This document shows positions 38,410 through 49,665 of a DNA stretch of 64,000 bases, piece after piece. The stretch lies in assembly GCF_026262505.1 (NCBI RefSeq), contig NC_067207.1, positions 22,784,082 to 22,848,081 on the forward strand, read 5' to 3'. The notes beneath the pieces were generated by a model. The model saw nothing but the letters and a program-made list of their open reading frames with translations. It was not told the origin of the DNA and did no database searches. The DNA comes from Trichomonas vaginalis G3. Lineage: Eukaryota; Parabasalia; Trichomonadida; Trichomonadidae. The first letter of the stretch is position 1; the number at the start of each line of letters is the position of its first letter. The position numbers and the translations under genes are program-made.

Positions 38410-40188
38410 GTGCCCATCCTTAAATGTAATCCAAAACTTCATCCTGCAACATATAATTTGAGAATTGATTTTCGAATGCAAGGAATTGACAATGAAGTAA
38501 TCAAGAAAACATTCAATTATGTAAACGATTTTCTTAGTAAACGTATTAATGTTACTGATCGTGCAAGAAGTTTAGATGATGATTTTGATCTCGTTATTGA
38601 TGTAAAGGCTGAATCATTTGAAAAAGGTTCAAATGGCCTTGCATTTGCACGTTCTACATACAATCATCCCACAACTGGCAGACCGACACATGGGGAAATT
38701 ACACTTAATTCAAATAAGATACCATTTGAGGCACAAACACTAGAATCGGGTGATAGACAATTCATTTTAACGGTTATTCACGAATTAAATCACATTCTGT
38801 CATTCAGTAGCTCGTTATTTAATAAATGGCAACCTTATGGAGAAACAGCTACAATTGTCCACTATACCGATTGGCAAGGTAAAGAAATATCTAAAGGCAA
38901 ATACGAAAGCTACAATGGTAATAGGGTTCCACATATGTACGTCAGATCTCCATGTTTGACAGAATGGGTGAATAATAGATTCAAAGTAAAAAATGAAACA
39001 CTCATCAATATCGGCCTTGAACTTGAAGACTCAGGCGGTGGCGGAACAGCAGGTGCACATCCAAATGAAAAACTTTTCTTCACAGATCTCATGCAGGGTA
39101 GAACCTATGGACCTGGTTGGCTTTCGCCAATCTTCTACAATTCATTATTGGATACAGGATGGTATGTTCCTTCAGAAGAACTCCTTGAAGAAGAACTGAT
39201 TTACTTAAATAGTCAACTCGACCCAAAGATACTAATCAATGAGTCAGTCCTTCTTGAACCACCACTAAAATCATTTCCATTAGAATATCAATGCCAATCT
39301 TCAGCACTTCAAGCTTGCTTCCATGATTATACTTGGACAGGAACATGTTCCTTGACATCATGGAATTCCAACGATATACCTCCTAAAGATAAAGAACGGG
39401 CAGATTGGTATAATCCAGACAATAAACAAGATTTTGTTGGTACAGATCAAATGCTTGATTATGCGAATTTGGTTCTTCCATGGTATTCATGCAGAGCTAC
39501 AGGTGAAAATGGATTAGAAAGGATGAAGGAATATGAAGAAGGATACGATCCTTCAAACTATGGCGAATCATTTGATAATGATTCTACATGTGCAATGTCA
39601 ACACTCCAAAAAGGTTTCACAGGCAGCTTGATCTCAACATCGAGATGCTACAAAGCATGGTGTGGCACAGATAACAAAGTTAGGTTAGTGGTGGGAGATG
39701 AAGAAGTATATTGCAAGAGAGATGGATATTTAGCTAAATTCACAGATTATGCAGGCTCTGTTACATGTCCACCAGCAGGAATTGTCTGCGCAAATAGAAA
39801 AAAGAGAGATGTATTTGGTGTTTCAACAATATTCCCAGATCGAGGACCTGTTGATGGCAAAAACTTAGTTGCAATTGTTGGAAACAACTATGATATGTAC
39901 AATAGAAGTTCTCTCAATATCACTATTGGCACAGTTAAATGCAATGTCACTATAAAGCGCGACAACTACATCCTTTGCCAACTAGAAGATGTTCCTAAGA
40001 ATAAACAGGATGAAATCTTAAAAAACACAAACTTATTGAAAAAAGCAATAGGTAATAAAGAAAATAACAAATATACGGAGTTTGTTGCAGAATATGAAAT
40101 AATAGGTAAAGGCAAACAAGAGCCTTCAAGAGAACCAGATATGTATTACTTCAAGAAGAGGGGATATTATGATGAACCTAAGGAATAA
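38410..40188 (+). pseudogene. GP63-like (leishmanolysin, M8) metalloprotease lacking a start
   Basis: The 592-residue frame has the M8 zinc site HELNHILSF near residue 125 (the usual Gly after the second His is Ser). A further His follows in GAHPNEKLFFTDLM with the Met-turn, then the LLDTGWY end of the catalytic domain. A Cys-rich region (about 285-465) precedes an IPT/TIG-like domain (STIFPDRGPVDGKNLVAIVG, about 472-530). GP63-like proteases act at the trichomonad cell surface. Here no signal peptide or C-terminal membrane segment is seen, and the frame begins at GTG right after an in-frame stop. An ATG at 38406 is in another frame. It is likely 5'-truncated or frameshifted, or an internal ATG (38476) is used. 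Confidence 0.7.
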
Positions 40189-40814
40189 ACATCATTTTTA
40201 AATCAATCACATTTGCTTCAATCGATATTTTGAAAAAATAATTATCCAAAATGTTTTTTATTTTCCTTAAGAAATGGTGATTAATCTATGGTACCTTTAA
40301 ATTTTTTTTAGGATAATTAACTCTGTTTGCATTGTATTTATTTCGAATTTAGCTATATGCATCAAACAAAAAAATTGATCTTTAATTATCAAGTAACATA
40401 GTTCATATAACGTGTTTATAATAATATCATGGAAAATAAGTTTTTATAATTTGATATTTAGTCAATCTGCTATAGATTCTCGAGTAAAGCTCAAGATAAC
40501 AAATTGTGCCACTACTGAAACTATATCCGCAATTTATTTTGAAATCCATCCAGCGGATCCTTTAATTAAATGCGATCGTTTGACTTCTTTATTTTTAATG
40601 AAGAGATATTTCAATTATTCTCAATTTTTTTTTGTAAATGTCAACAAACTACAGTGTTATTTTAATAAAATCATGTTGATTCATAATGTTCGCAACTTGT
40701 CACTTTTGTAATGTAAAATTTTAATCCATTGTGATTTCTTTTATTTTTTGACTGCTAAATTGTATTACCATAACATAATCAAAATCGTTTAAGGCTTTTT
40801 GTCAGATATTTTAT
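40189..40814. other. AT-rich spacer
   Basis: Nothing convincing is seen. A 99-codon frame at 40412-40711 has AT-driven composition and no recognisable sequence. The last 20 bp (TTTTTGTCAGATATTTTAT) are the likely start region of the next gene. Confidence 0.4.
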
Positions 40815-43800
40815 ATGGAATGGCCTGAAGAGCTATCTAGTGCGGGTATTACGCCATCAGTGCTAGTGTTCTTCGTCGCATTCATCGTAATTTTACTTTA
40901 TTTGTTCTTTTTCCAACAATATCTCACCGCATTATTTTATAAAGGATTTTTAAAACTTATTTTGCCAAAATCCCTCACAATTCATTTCGAAAGATTCTCA
41001 TTTTCGATGTTTACAGGCCAATTTACATTGCATAGAGTTCAAATCATTAACCAAGACATGAAAATAAATATCGGTAGGGTAAGAGCTACATTATTTTACT
41101 GGAGACCGATTCCGACATACGTAGATGATGAAGGAAAATCCTATAAAGTACGTTTTCATGCAATGTTAAATGCCGTTGAGATTACAATTTATAATCGCCA
41201 ATGGTCAACGGAAATGGTCGAAAAAATTAACGAAAAAATCAATGGTGGAGCAACAGCAGAAGATATTACTAATTTTTTACGCGAACAATACCCAGCTCCC
41301 GTCCCATATCCTTTAGCTTTAATTTACAGAGCCATTTTACCATTTTCCTTCGAAGTTAAAGCATTTTCTTTCACAGTAGGCAATAATACACTCCCATCTT
41401 TTGTAGTTGCCCAAGCCCAATCATTAAATGGAAAATTTTCAATTATTACTCGCGAAAATCCTCAATCTCACATTAAATCTCGTCTCGAAATGCAATTAAA
41501 CAATTTCAAATTCCTAGTTCTTCCACATCCTATCGAATATCCTCCAATTTTTGCAACATCAATGCGAGATATCAATGAGCGATCACAAAAGATACGAAAT
41601 GTCATAGTCTCAGAAACTGTAAATGTTTCTATACAAAATGACCTCCCAGGATGTTACGTTATGTATGATGATCATCGAGAATTGGGATTAGTCACTCAAG
41701 ATCCAAGACAAATCATCGACGTACAATTTGTAGGTAATACAACGTTAGAATATGGTCCGTATACAGATAAACTAAGAGTTTCGTTTATGAAATTCTTTTT
41801 ACCATTTTATTTCAACAATCCTGTCATTTATCAGGCCAGTGATGGTCGTATCAAGAACATGGAAGTCAATATTACCTTCGTTGATGGTTTTACCTTTACT
41901 ATTCCTTTCGTTACTCAAATTTTATCTCATGACTCGTTAATTGTCGCAGGAAGTGAAGGATCGACAATCAATGTCCTTAGTTCTCAATTCCCGACCACAA
42001 TAGATGAATGTAAAATGACTGTTTCCGCTGAAATTAAACAACCAATAATTTCGACTTCTTATGGAGTCGAACAGATAATTACAGCCGACCAATTAAACGT
42101 AGAAATGGGCAATTTCTATAAAGAGCATTGGTATGACGTAACACAAACCTCTGTTTATTGTAAATTTGATAATTCTCACATACTTTTGCATCCTTATCAC
42201 ATTGACTTCTTTACAGCACTTGGAACTGATTGGGCATCATGGTATCCGTTCCAAACTGTTCCAGATACCGCTTCCAACTTTTTCCCATGGAATTATTACG
42301 TTGTTGTCGATATGGCGCCTGTTACAGCAGTTCTATTGATGGAAAAGACACCAGCGTACTCACAGGTTCACTCTCCAAACGAGCACAGCCGTTTAGAAAT
42401 CAAATTAAACAATTTGGTTTTCAGATTAACTGCACCATTCACTGAATATCAAGCAGAGAAGAAAGGAGTGACATTTACAGTCGATCTGATGCAAGGCGGT
42501 GCTGAATTTGTCCGACCAGGCAACCATTTATTAAAAATTCGCAGAGGAACAGACATAAACAACTATCTAACCTTCGAAAGATTGTTCCTTAAAGGCGAAT
42601 ATCGATGGTCCTCCATTCCAGGAGGCGATGCAAGTTTCCCATTAACTATCCAAATTTACAAAGCGACGGGATTATCAGATTTCTCGTTTATTTTCTCCAT
42701 ATTAGATGTTATTCAGAATTACACTGTAAACAAGCGTCGCGTTCCAGAAGAACTCCAAGAACTTCTCGATAAAAACAGACCGACCGTAACTCCTTACAAA
42801 TTCCACATTTCCGTTGTTTTGTCAATCGACAAAGGCACTCTAAAAGTTCCTTACCAGATGTACGATACACACAACTGCGCCGTAGGCACTCTCAACAAAC
42901 TTCTTTTAACAGTTGAGAGCTGTTTCCCTTATTGGCAAGTTTTGATGAACATTGATTCTGTTGTTGCAAACTTACCGCCAACGGATATACCATATGAAGT
43001 GTTCTATAAAGAGCAGATCGGTGATAAAGAGATGAAAGACGCTGTTGGATTAGTACATATGGATGGAATGGCCGTTGAAATGCGCGCGATTTCGGAAAAA
43101 CCTGGTTTGACAACTTCATCTGACATAGCGGTTTTTATCGGCAAAATTGCAGGATTTGCATTGTTACCACATATTTTACATGGATTAGAAGTAACTACAT
43201 CATTTATATATCATTGGTTTTCAGAGGATTCCAAAGATAGGGAGAGTCTCGATCAATGGTATTTCTACATGTTGAGAAACATAAGAGTTTGCATGCAAGA
43301 TGTAACTTTGTATGTTGATATGGGTCAACTTGGAATTTTAAGTGCACAATTACCAAGTGGCGTTTGTGTGTTTTTGGATAATTTAATTGATGATAAATAC
43401 CATACACACATGTACGCGATTCTCCCTTCAATAGATGTTATCCATTTGATACAGGAATACGACAATGGTCCTTTGATTCCTTGTTTCAGAACAACTTTGT
43501 ATTTGAATGTAAATAGAAACGGTTATTTCTCAGGAAACAAGGAAGATAAAGAGAGACAAGCGGAATTACTGAGACAGTTCGATAAGAACTTAAAGAGATA
43601 TCCTTTCTTATGGAATGAAATCCCTGATTTGCCTGAAAATTTCTTAGTTAATCCAGAAATTTTCGATCAAAACGCTTTCAACGCGGATTTGAAAGAAGAA
43701 ATCGATCTTTCACAGGAATTGGCAAGTAATCCATTCGAAAATGGTGAATACACATTGGAAATTCCTGTCATTAACTATAACACCAAGAAATTGTTCTGTA

Positions 43801-46800
43801 CTCCTGAAAGACTCGCAATGTGGTGTCATCATTTCAGAGTTGTCAGATTTTATACTCACAGATTTGACAAAATTTTGACACGAGATTTAGGGACAGAAAT
43901 TTTGGACCCACATTTAATGACAGAAGAAAACAGAGTTAAATTCTCGAAGATTAATATGGACATGTATTTCTGTATTCCTCATAATTTGATTGTTAATATT
44001 ACTCCTGTTTCTATTCCTTTGTTTGCAGCATTGATAGAAATGATGAATTACAAATCAAATTCAATGCTACTTGACGCGTACACGAGATCAATGATATCGG
44101 CATTCACAAGATTGGAATTCCACAGAAGAGAAGTCATTGGTTTATTCATGCCAAAAATAACCGTTAATTTATTGGATGAAAATTATGTGTTAACGGTTTT
44201 AGTTGATGAAATCAAGCTTTATCTTGATAATTATCACGAACAGCATTACAAGAAGTTATCATTGGTTATCAATGAAGTGTCCGTGAACTGCTACGATCTC
44301 GAGAAAGAACAAAGTGAACCAGATATCGCTTTGAAAGTTCCTCAAATTTTGGTCGCAACAAGTGACGATAAAAGTAAAATTTCTGTTGGTCACGTCACAT
44401 TGGATTTACAGCCAACATCGCCTAAACTCATCAGTACAATGGGCAAATCACTTAAAGTAGAATTAAGTGGACTTCCGAAACCGATTTTCGGTCAAAGAAT
44501 GGATGATTTCTTCGAATTAATCAAAACATCAAATGAATATCAATCAGAAAAGAAACGATTGAGAGAATTCCAATTCCAAAGTGATATGCAGTTCATGAAT
44601 CCCGACTACAATGCAGATATAACTGCAATGTACACAGCAGCTGCAGCAATGGATTTAATGAACTTCAATATTCATTTCAAGAACGTTTCAAGTAAAGAAG
44701 AAACATCCGAAATAAATGATGAAATATCCAAGAAATTCAATATAAGTTTGCCACCTTTGACAGTTATTTTCTCTGATCCAATGGGAGAATCCGTTCTAAA
44801 AATCAATCCTTACCCAATTTCCATTGATTCCAAAGGAAAAACACTTGCTTTAACTTCAGGAATTCGATCATTAAGTTTGAGAACAGGACCTCCAATTCTC
44901 AAATTCATTGAAGCAATTAAAGCTGTGAATGAAGACAACCAGTTCGATACAGTTATTGAAGATATCGATGAAGAATCCCAGAAAGAAGAGAAACAATCTG
45001 GAAGAACGAAAATTTATGCTCATATCGTTGTAAACAACATAAATCTTCAATTCCAGGAGATTTCTCTTACATTACAAAAAGCTGCTGTTGCTTTAACTCA
45101 TAATCCTTATTTGATGCAAGCAACACAATTCTCTTTCACAGGATCAATCAATGATTTGTGTTTGAGAATCAGTGACATGTTCGTTGCCAATTTCAAGTCA
45201 TTCAGTCTTTGCCAGAGAAGCGAATCATTGGAAGGAGCATTGAGAATTGGTCCTATTGACATTGATTTCCCTGTAACTTTCGTGTTGAATTTAGTTCCAA
45301 ACTTGGAAAAGAGTTTGGGCTTCAATTTAAACGAAAACAAAGCTTTACTTATGCCAAGGAAAAGATCAAGTATCAAAAGAGATTCATTCAAAGTCGAAGA
45401 TGTTCTTGATAACGAAGAAAAAGAAAATGATAATAATTTACTCAAGGAAATCTTAGATGCTTTGAATGTAACTGTTTTGATTGAACCAATAACATTGACA
45501 TGCATTTTGGATCAAGATGTCAATTTTGTTTTCCAATTACCAGCAATTTCTGGTTTGGCTTCCAACGAAGAAAACGCTTTGACTTTCTTCACTTTTATCC
45601 ACGAGCCAATCATTTCTGTTTCCAATATCTTTTCTGTACAAATTGCTCCTCTTTTGTTGCATGGAAGTTTCAATGTACAAGACTTACAACTTCTTATTTT
45701 CCTCATGTTAGGACAAATAAACATTGTTGGAAATGGCGAAAGTTTGAGTTCTTTGCTGATTTTGGTCAACTCAATATTAGGAAGGATGGAGAAGAAAGTC
45801 ATCAAGGAAATAAAGAAGAAGAAAGAGCAGACAATACCTCTAAGAGAAACAAAGAAATCCACGCAATCAAAGAAGTTAAATGTCAATTTCCAGTTTTTGA
45901 TGCCTCAAATTTCTGTTTCTTTCCCAGAAATCTCGATGATTGTCGGTTTAGAAGCTTTGTTTGTCAATCTTGAATTAGCCAAAGCTCTATCATTCGAGGC
46001 ACAAATACAAGGTTTCTTTGTCCAGTTGTTCGAGGCAACTTTGACAATGGAATTTTATGCTTCTTTCATGAATAATATTCTGAAGTTTACAATGTCAGAT
46101 CCAACCGCCAATTTCTCACAAATTTTCTTTGCCAACATAAACAAACTTGTTGAGTTTGGCAAAGCGATACAGCATAGAGTCAAACGCCAGAAGAAGGTCA
46201 AGAAACTGTTCAAAGATCTCAACAAAACAATTGCAAAAGCAGCAGATCAAGGAGCAGGAATTCTTCTTAATTCCATGGGATTCGAGTTCAAAGAAAAAGA
46301 GGAAGACGCGTTAGCATTCCCAGATTTGATTGATCTCCAGTTATTCTTTGAAATAAGGAATACATCTGTATCAATTTCCCTTCAAAAATCTGGAGAATGT
46401 CACCTCCAAATTCCAATTGTTTCTCTTTGTGTTCAAACAAGAATTTCAGAACAACACAAGAAAACAGCTTATGCTGCTGTTTTCTGCATCAAAGAGACAA
46501 CGTTAGTTTTGGATTCTGCTGAGTCAACATCCACAACAACAGGAGCTTCTTCTGATGCTTTCGAAGGCACAATGAGATCGAACAATGATGACAACAACAA
46601 TTTGTCATTGATTTCTTTGAAACAAGTTGATCTCAATTTGATTTCCTTCCAAAACAAAGTCTCTTTAGAGGCTTCCATCGCAGGATTGAAGATTAAACTC
46701 TTCCCAACATTCCCAAGCGCTATTGTTCGAATCATAGAAGTTGTTGATCTCTCAGGAATAACTCCAACATCTTCATCTCAAGCAACAACTGAATCAGAGT

Positions 46801-48902
46801 TCGAAGAAGAGGAAGATGACAATGAAACACAAATTGTCACTCAAAATGAAGAAGAAAAGAAGATTGATAACTTAGAAATTGATACAACATTTAGATGTCT
46901 TGATACTGAATTAGTTTTGTATCCAATCGCTAATTCTGTTCCTGTTCCAAAGATCATTCTTAAACTATTACTCAAAGAGAAACATGCTTATGTCGTTGTC
47001 AACATTCCTAATGACGTAAAAGCAACTTTCTCACCTCTTTTGATCGATTGGATCATGAAATTACTCAAAACTCTCAAGACAACACCGAAACAAAATATTT
47101 CCCAAAGCCCGCAATTATCAACACCGAGATCTTCACAAAGTACACCGAAAAGATTGCAAGCAACACCTCCAAGCAAAAGAAGAAGCAATCCGGCAACCAA
47201 AGCTCAATCTTCTTCGCAAACTTTGTTGATGGTCAAAGATCAAATCGAACAGAAAATTAAAATCGACTTGATCGTAAACACGAAGTTGTTTGAGATCTGT
47301 TTGTCATGCAAACCAAGGAGATCTGATGTTTCCGCTGTTGTTGGCTTTAATTCTTTGCAGATCATGCATTCTTCAACGACAAATGCAACGAATGCTTCTT
47401 TGATCAACATTTATTTGAGGACACATAATATTTACACTCCAACAAATTCTTATGCAAGAACAGCAAGATTGTTTGAGTTAAATATTCCAAGAATCGATGC
47501 CTCTTTGTTGACAAACGATTTACCAATCGCCATCAGCAAAATAGAAGTATCTATCTCATCAGACAAAATCGAAGAAATCTCTTTGTTCAATGATGTTTGG
47601 GTCCAGCCATTATTGAAAGTTTTCCAGTCAGATGAAACAGAAGAAACAACAGTTAAAGCTCCGAAACCAGACATTCCTCAAGAAATTACAACGAATAATG
47701 ACACTAACCCAATCAAATTGAAACTTATGTTGAACTCCTTCGATTTGTATTTCAACTACACAAGTGGTGCGGGCAATTTGTTGTTGAAATTATATCCAAT
47801 CAGAGCCGAACTTTCCAAACAATTTATTTTCCTTTCTGTCAATTCTATTTCATTGAATTCATTCGGAAGATTGACAAGCGAAATCGAATTGTCAGATATC
47901 TATTTCCAGCGCGAAACACCTAACAAGAAGAACTCGAAATTGTTGTTCATGTTAAAGAAGATTTCTGTTGACATGCGATCAATGGAAGATCAGTTCTTAA
48001 CATTGTCTGTTGGCAGAATTAATTTGATTACACGAAGTTCTGTTAAAAAATCCGGTCCTTATTCTATTTTGTTGGCATCTTTGGATTCACCAGTTCTATC
48101 CGCGACTGCACAAACAGTTCCAAATCTTTTGTCTTTCTATCACACAGTTGCTGATCCTATCATGATTGGTGTACAACGAGCAAATAGAACAACAGTTTCT
48201 TCAACAAAACCAAAGACAGTTACCAACCAAATTGTCAAATCTGTTCATCCTCCAAACAGCAGATTGGTTTTTGTTACATCAGGTGCCAAAGTTGAACTTT
48301 TCAGATACTACTTCAAAGACTCAGAAGCTATCCGATTAACAGTTGCTGGCGTTAATTTGAGTCTTGCAATTTCTACCGATGAAATGGAAAGAATTGCAAG
48401 AAATATGAATTTCGCTTTCAAGCCAATCGTTTTGGGCAAATTGATCATGAATACTTCCAAACCAACATTGCGAGAGATCCTTAAATTACCAGAGATCACA
48501 GGTGATTTGGATACAGTTCAAATTGGAGTCAATGGAACAACAATTCATTACGATTTCGTCACTAATTTCGATGGTTTAATTGAACCAACTTTGACATTGA
48601 CTGATTACGAGTTCCTTGTTGATTTGTTGAAGTATGCATCCAAGCAGTTGAATATGGATTCATTGGCATCATCAAGTTCTAGTCCTAAAGAAGAACCAAA
48701 GAAGAAAATCCAATACACTTTTGTTCCTAATAAATACAGTTTCAATCCAGGTTTCAAAGTCGGAATTGGTGCTTCTCTTAAACCAAATGTTCAATGGCTT
48801 CTTACTCAACTTGGTATCTCTGATGAACATATTATTCCTGCTTCCTTGTTTGAAGCTGTTTCACTTGGCTTGGAGAAATTACTTATTTCAGTAACTGACT
48901 AA
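40815..48902 (+). CDS. Bridge-like lipid-transfer protein, Csf1/BLTP1 (KIAA1109) type
   Basis: This 2695-residue, intronless gene encodes a protein with one N-terminal membrane segment (about residues 13-36, SVLVFFVAFIVILLYLFFFQ). A conserved repeat-beta-groove start follows (SLTIHFERFSFSMFTGQFTL, then NIGRVRATLFYWR), the layout of Csf1, Tweek and BLTP1. The rest is thousands of residues of beta-strand-rich sequence with low-complexity linkers (about 1545-1575, 1990-2030, 2090-2140). Such proteins form a hydrophobic channel carrying phospholipids from the ER to other membranes. They are shorter here than in animals (about 5000) and near fungal Csf1 (about 2950). VPS13 is less likely because of the N-terminal anchor. 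Confidence 0.75.
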   Translation: MEWPEELSSAGITPSVLVFFVAFIVILLYLFFFQQYLTALFYKGFLKLILPKSLTIHFERFSFSMFTGQFTLHRVQIINQDMKINIGRVRATLFYWRPIPTYVDDEGKSYKVRFHAMLNAVEITIYNRQWSTEMVEKINEKINGGATAEDITNFLREQYPAPVPYPLALIYRAILPFSFEVKAFSFTVGNNTLPSFVVAQAQSLNGKFSIITRENPQSHIKSRLEMQLNNFKFLVLPHPIEYPPIFATSMRDINERSQKIRNVIVSETVNVSIQNDLPGCYVMYDDHRELGLVTQDPRQIIDVQFVGNTTLEYGPYTDKLRVSFMKFFLPFYFNNPVIYQASDGRIKNMEVNITFVDGFTFTIPFVTQILSHDSLIVAGSEGSTINVLSSQFPTTIDECKMTVSAEIKQPIISTSYGVEQIITADQLNVEMGNFYKEHWYDVTQTSVYCKFDNSHILLHPYHIDFFTALGTDWASWYPFQTVPDTASNFFPWNYYVVVDMAPVTAVLLMEKTPAYSQVHSPNEHSRLEIKLNNLVFRLTAPFTEYQAEKKGVTFTVDLMQGGAEFVRPGNHLLKIRRGTDINNYLTFERLFLKGEYRWSSIPGGDASFPLTIQIYKATGLSDFSFIFSILDVIQNYTVNKRRVPEELQELLDKNRPTVTPYKFHISVVLSIDKGTLKVPYQMYDTHNCAVGTLNKLLLTVESCFPYWQVLMNIDSVVANLPPTDIPYEVFYKEQIGDKEMKDAVGLVHMDGMAVEMRAISEKPGLTTSSDIAVFIGKIAGFALLPHILHGLEVTTSFIYHWFSEDSKDRESLDQWYFYMLRNIRVCMQDVTLYVDMGQLGILSAQLPSGVCVFLDNLIDDKYHTHMYAILPSIDVIHLIQEYDNGPLIPCFRTTLYLNVNRNGYFSGNKEDKERQAELLRQFDKNLKRYPFLWNEIPDLPENFLVNPEIFDQNAFNADLKEEIDLSQELASNPFENGEYTLEIPVINYNTKKLFCTPERLAMWCHHFRVVRFYTHRFDKILTRDLGTEILDPHLMTEENRVKFSKINMDMYFCIPHNLIVNITPVSIPLFAALIEMMNYKSNSMLLDAYTRSMISAFTRLEFHRREVIGLFMPKITVNLLDENYVLTVLVDEIKLYLDNYHEQHYKKLSLVINEVSVNCYDLEKEQSEPDIALKVPQILVATSDDKSKISVGHVTLDLQPTSPKLISTMGKSLKVELSGLPKPIFGQRMDDFFELIKTSNEYQSEKKRLREFQFQSDMQFMNPDYNADITAMYTAAAAMDLMNFNIHFKNVSSKEETSEINDEISKKFNISLPPLTVIFSDPMGESVLKINPYPISIDSKGKTLALTSGIRSLSLRTGPPILKFIEAIKAVNEDNQFDTVIEDIDEESQKEEKQSGRTKIYAHIVVNNINLQFQEISLTLQKAAVALTHNPYLMQATQFSFTGSINDLCLRISDMFVANFKSFSLCQRSESLEGALRIGPIDIDFPVTFVLNLVPNLEKSLGFNLNENKALLMPRKRSSIKRDSFKVEDVLDNEEKENDNNLLKEILDALNVTVLIEPITLTCILDQDVNFVFQLPAISGLASNEENALTFFTFIHEPIISVSNIFSVQIAPLLLHGSFNVQDLQLLIFLMLGQINIVGNGESLSSLLILVNSILGRMEKKVIKEIKKKKEQTIPLRETKKSTQSKKLNVNFQFLMPQISVSFPEISMIVGLEALFVNLELAKALSFEAQIQGFFVQLFEATLTMEFYASFMNNILKFTMSDPTANFSQIFFANINKLVEFGKAIQHRVKRQKKVKKLFKDLNKTIAKAADQGAGILLNSMGFEFKEKEEDALAFPDLIDLQLFFEIRNTSVSISLQKSGECHLQIPIVSLCVQTRISEQHKKTAYAAVFCIKETTLVLDSAESTSTTTGASSDAFEGTMRSNNDDNNNLSLISLKQVDLNLISFQNKVSLEASIAGLKIKLFPTFPSAIVRIIEVVDLSGITPTSSSQATTESEFEEEEDDNETQIVTQNEEEKKIDNLEIDTTFRCLDTELVLYPIANSVPVPKIILKLLLKEKHAYVVVNIPNDVKATFSPLLIDWIMKLLKTLKTTPKQNISQSPQLSTPRSSQSTPKRLQATPPSKRRSNPATKAQSSSQTLLMVKDQIEQKIKIDLIVNTKLFEICLSCKPRRSDVSAVVGFNSLQIMHSSTTNATNASLINIYLRTHNIYTPTNSYARTARLFELNIPRIDASLLTNDLPIAISKIEVSISSDKIEEISLFNDVWVQPLLKVFQSDETEETTVKAPKPDIPQEITTNNDTNPIKLKLMLNSFDLYFNYTSGAGNLLLKLYPIRAELSKQFIFLSVNSISLNSFGRLTSEIELSDIYFQRETPNKKNSKLLFMLKKISVDMRSMEDQFLTLSVGRINLITRSSVKKSGPYSILLASLDSPVLSATAQTVPNLLSFYHTVADPIMIGVQRANRTTVSSTKPKTVTNQIVKSVHPPNSRLVFVTSGAKVELFRYYFKDSEAIRLTVAGVNLSLAISTDEMERIARNMNFAFKPIVLGKLIMNTSKPTLREILKLPEITGDLDTVQIGVNGTTIHYDFVTNFDGLIEPTLTLTDYEFLVDLLKYASKQLNMDSLASSSSSPKEEPKKKIQYTFVPNKYSFNPGFKVGIGASLKPNVQWLLTQLGISDEHIIPASLFEAVSLGLEKLLISVTD

Positions 48903-49035
48903 TTTATTTATATATTTTTCACTGTTTTGTTTATTTATAAATTATTATTTATTATTTCGAATGATCCGTTGTATTTATAGATTCCATATTATTGTCAATA
49001 TTTTTATATAATGTGTAATTCTTCATATGTTATGC
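48903..49035. other. 3' spacer of the lipid-transfer gene
   Basis: The stop TAA is followed by T-rich, AT-only sequence up to a miniature transposon. No gene is seen. Confidence 0.4.
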
Positions 49036-49247
49036 GGGTTTTCCTACAAGTGCAAAAAATGCGCAAAAACAATTATTTTACATTCAAGCTGCGCATATAT
49101 TTTGCATATGCCTTTGTGGCTATTCTTTATTAATGGTTTTGATTATTTATAATAGTCAACTCCAAACTTTTTCAAATGCGCAAAATATGCACAGATTCAA
49201 TTTTAAATAATCGTTTTTGCGCGTTTTTTGCACCCCATGTAAAACCC
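49036..49247. mobile_element. 212-bp MITE with 8-bp target duplication
   Basis: Terminal inverted repeats of about 43 bp start GGGTTTT and contain TGCAAAAAAxGCGCAAAAAC. About 36 of 43 positions pair between 49036-49078 and 49205-49247. The 8-bp direct repeat TGTTATGC flanks it at 49028-49035 and 49248-49255. There is no coding capacity. An 8-bp duplication fits hAT-type transposases, so a non-autonomous hAT-like element is the best guess. Confidence 0.75.
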
Positions 49248-49255
49248 TGTTATGC

Positions 49256-49665
49256 TTTTTTTATTTTTTTTATTGTTGTTGTTGTTGTTGGAAAATAACG
49301 GCTTTGCATCTAATTATGTGACATAGAATGTCATTTTTATCCTTTAAGAGGCCACTGCATACTTTGAGAGGCTCTGAAAAATTGAGAAATATTGCTTTCG
49401 CCTAAATATTTTTAAATGTATTTGAAATCGATTTTGATGTTGAATTTTAATAAAATAAAAATGTGGGGAAAAGTGTTTGATATTCGAGTAAATATTATAA
49501 GGCTGTGGTCCCATCTTGTAATTAATAGGTTATATCATTATAATATATACAATAATGCTTATTATATAAATTATTTGCTGACATTCTAGTTCAACTTATT
49601 TAAAAAAAATGCCTTATGAAATTGAAACGGTAAAGCCGACTCCTTAAAGATTTTGAAATATGAAA
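49256..49665. other. Spacer; 3' flank of the degenerate beta-helix gene
   Basis: A (TTG)n stretch lies at 49273-49290. From about 49550 the sequence is roughly 80% similar to 59415-59530, the flank of the second beta-helix piece. No gene is seen. Confidence 0.45.

Noticed and set aside
40412..40711. 99-codon frame before the lipid-transfer gene
   Set aside because: Its AT-driven composition and random-looking residues, with no initiator motif, do not support a gene.
45107..45505. Long antisense frames within the lipid-transfer gene, and others at 45512-45886 and 46469-46735
   Set aside because: These are antisense shadows of a strongly supported coding frame.
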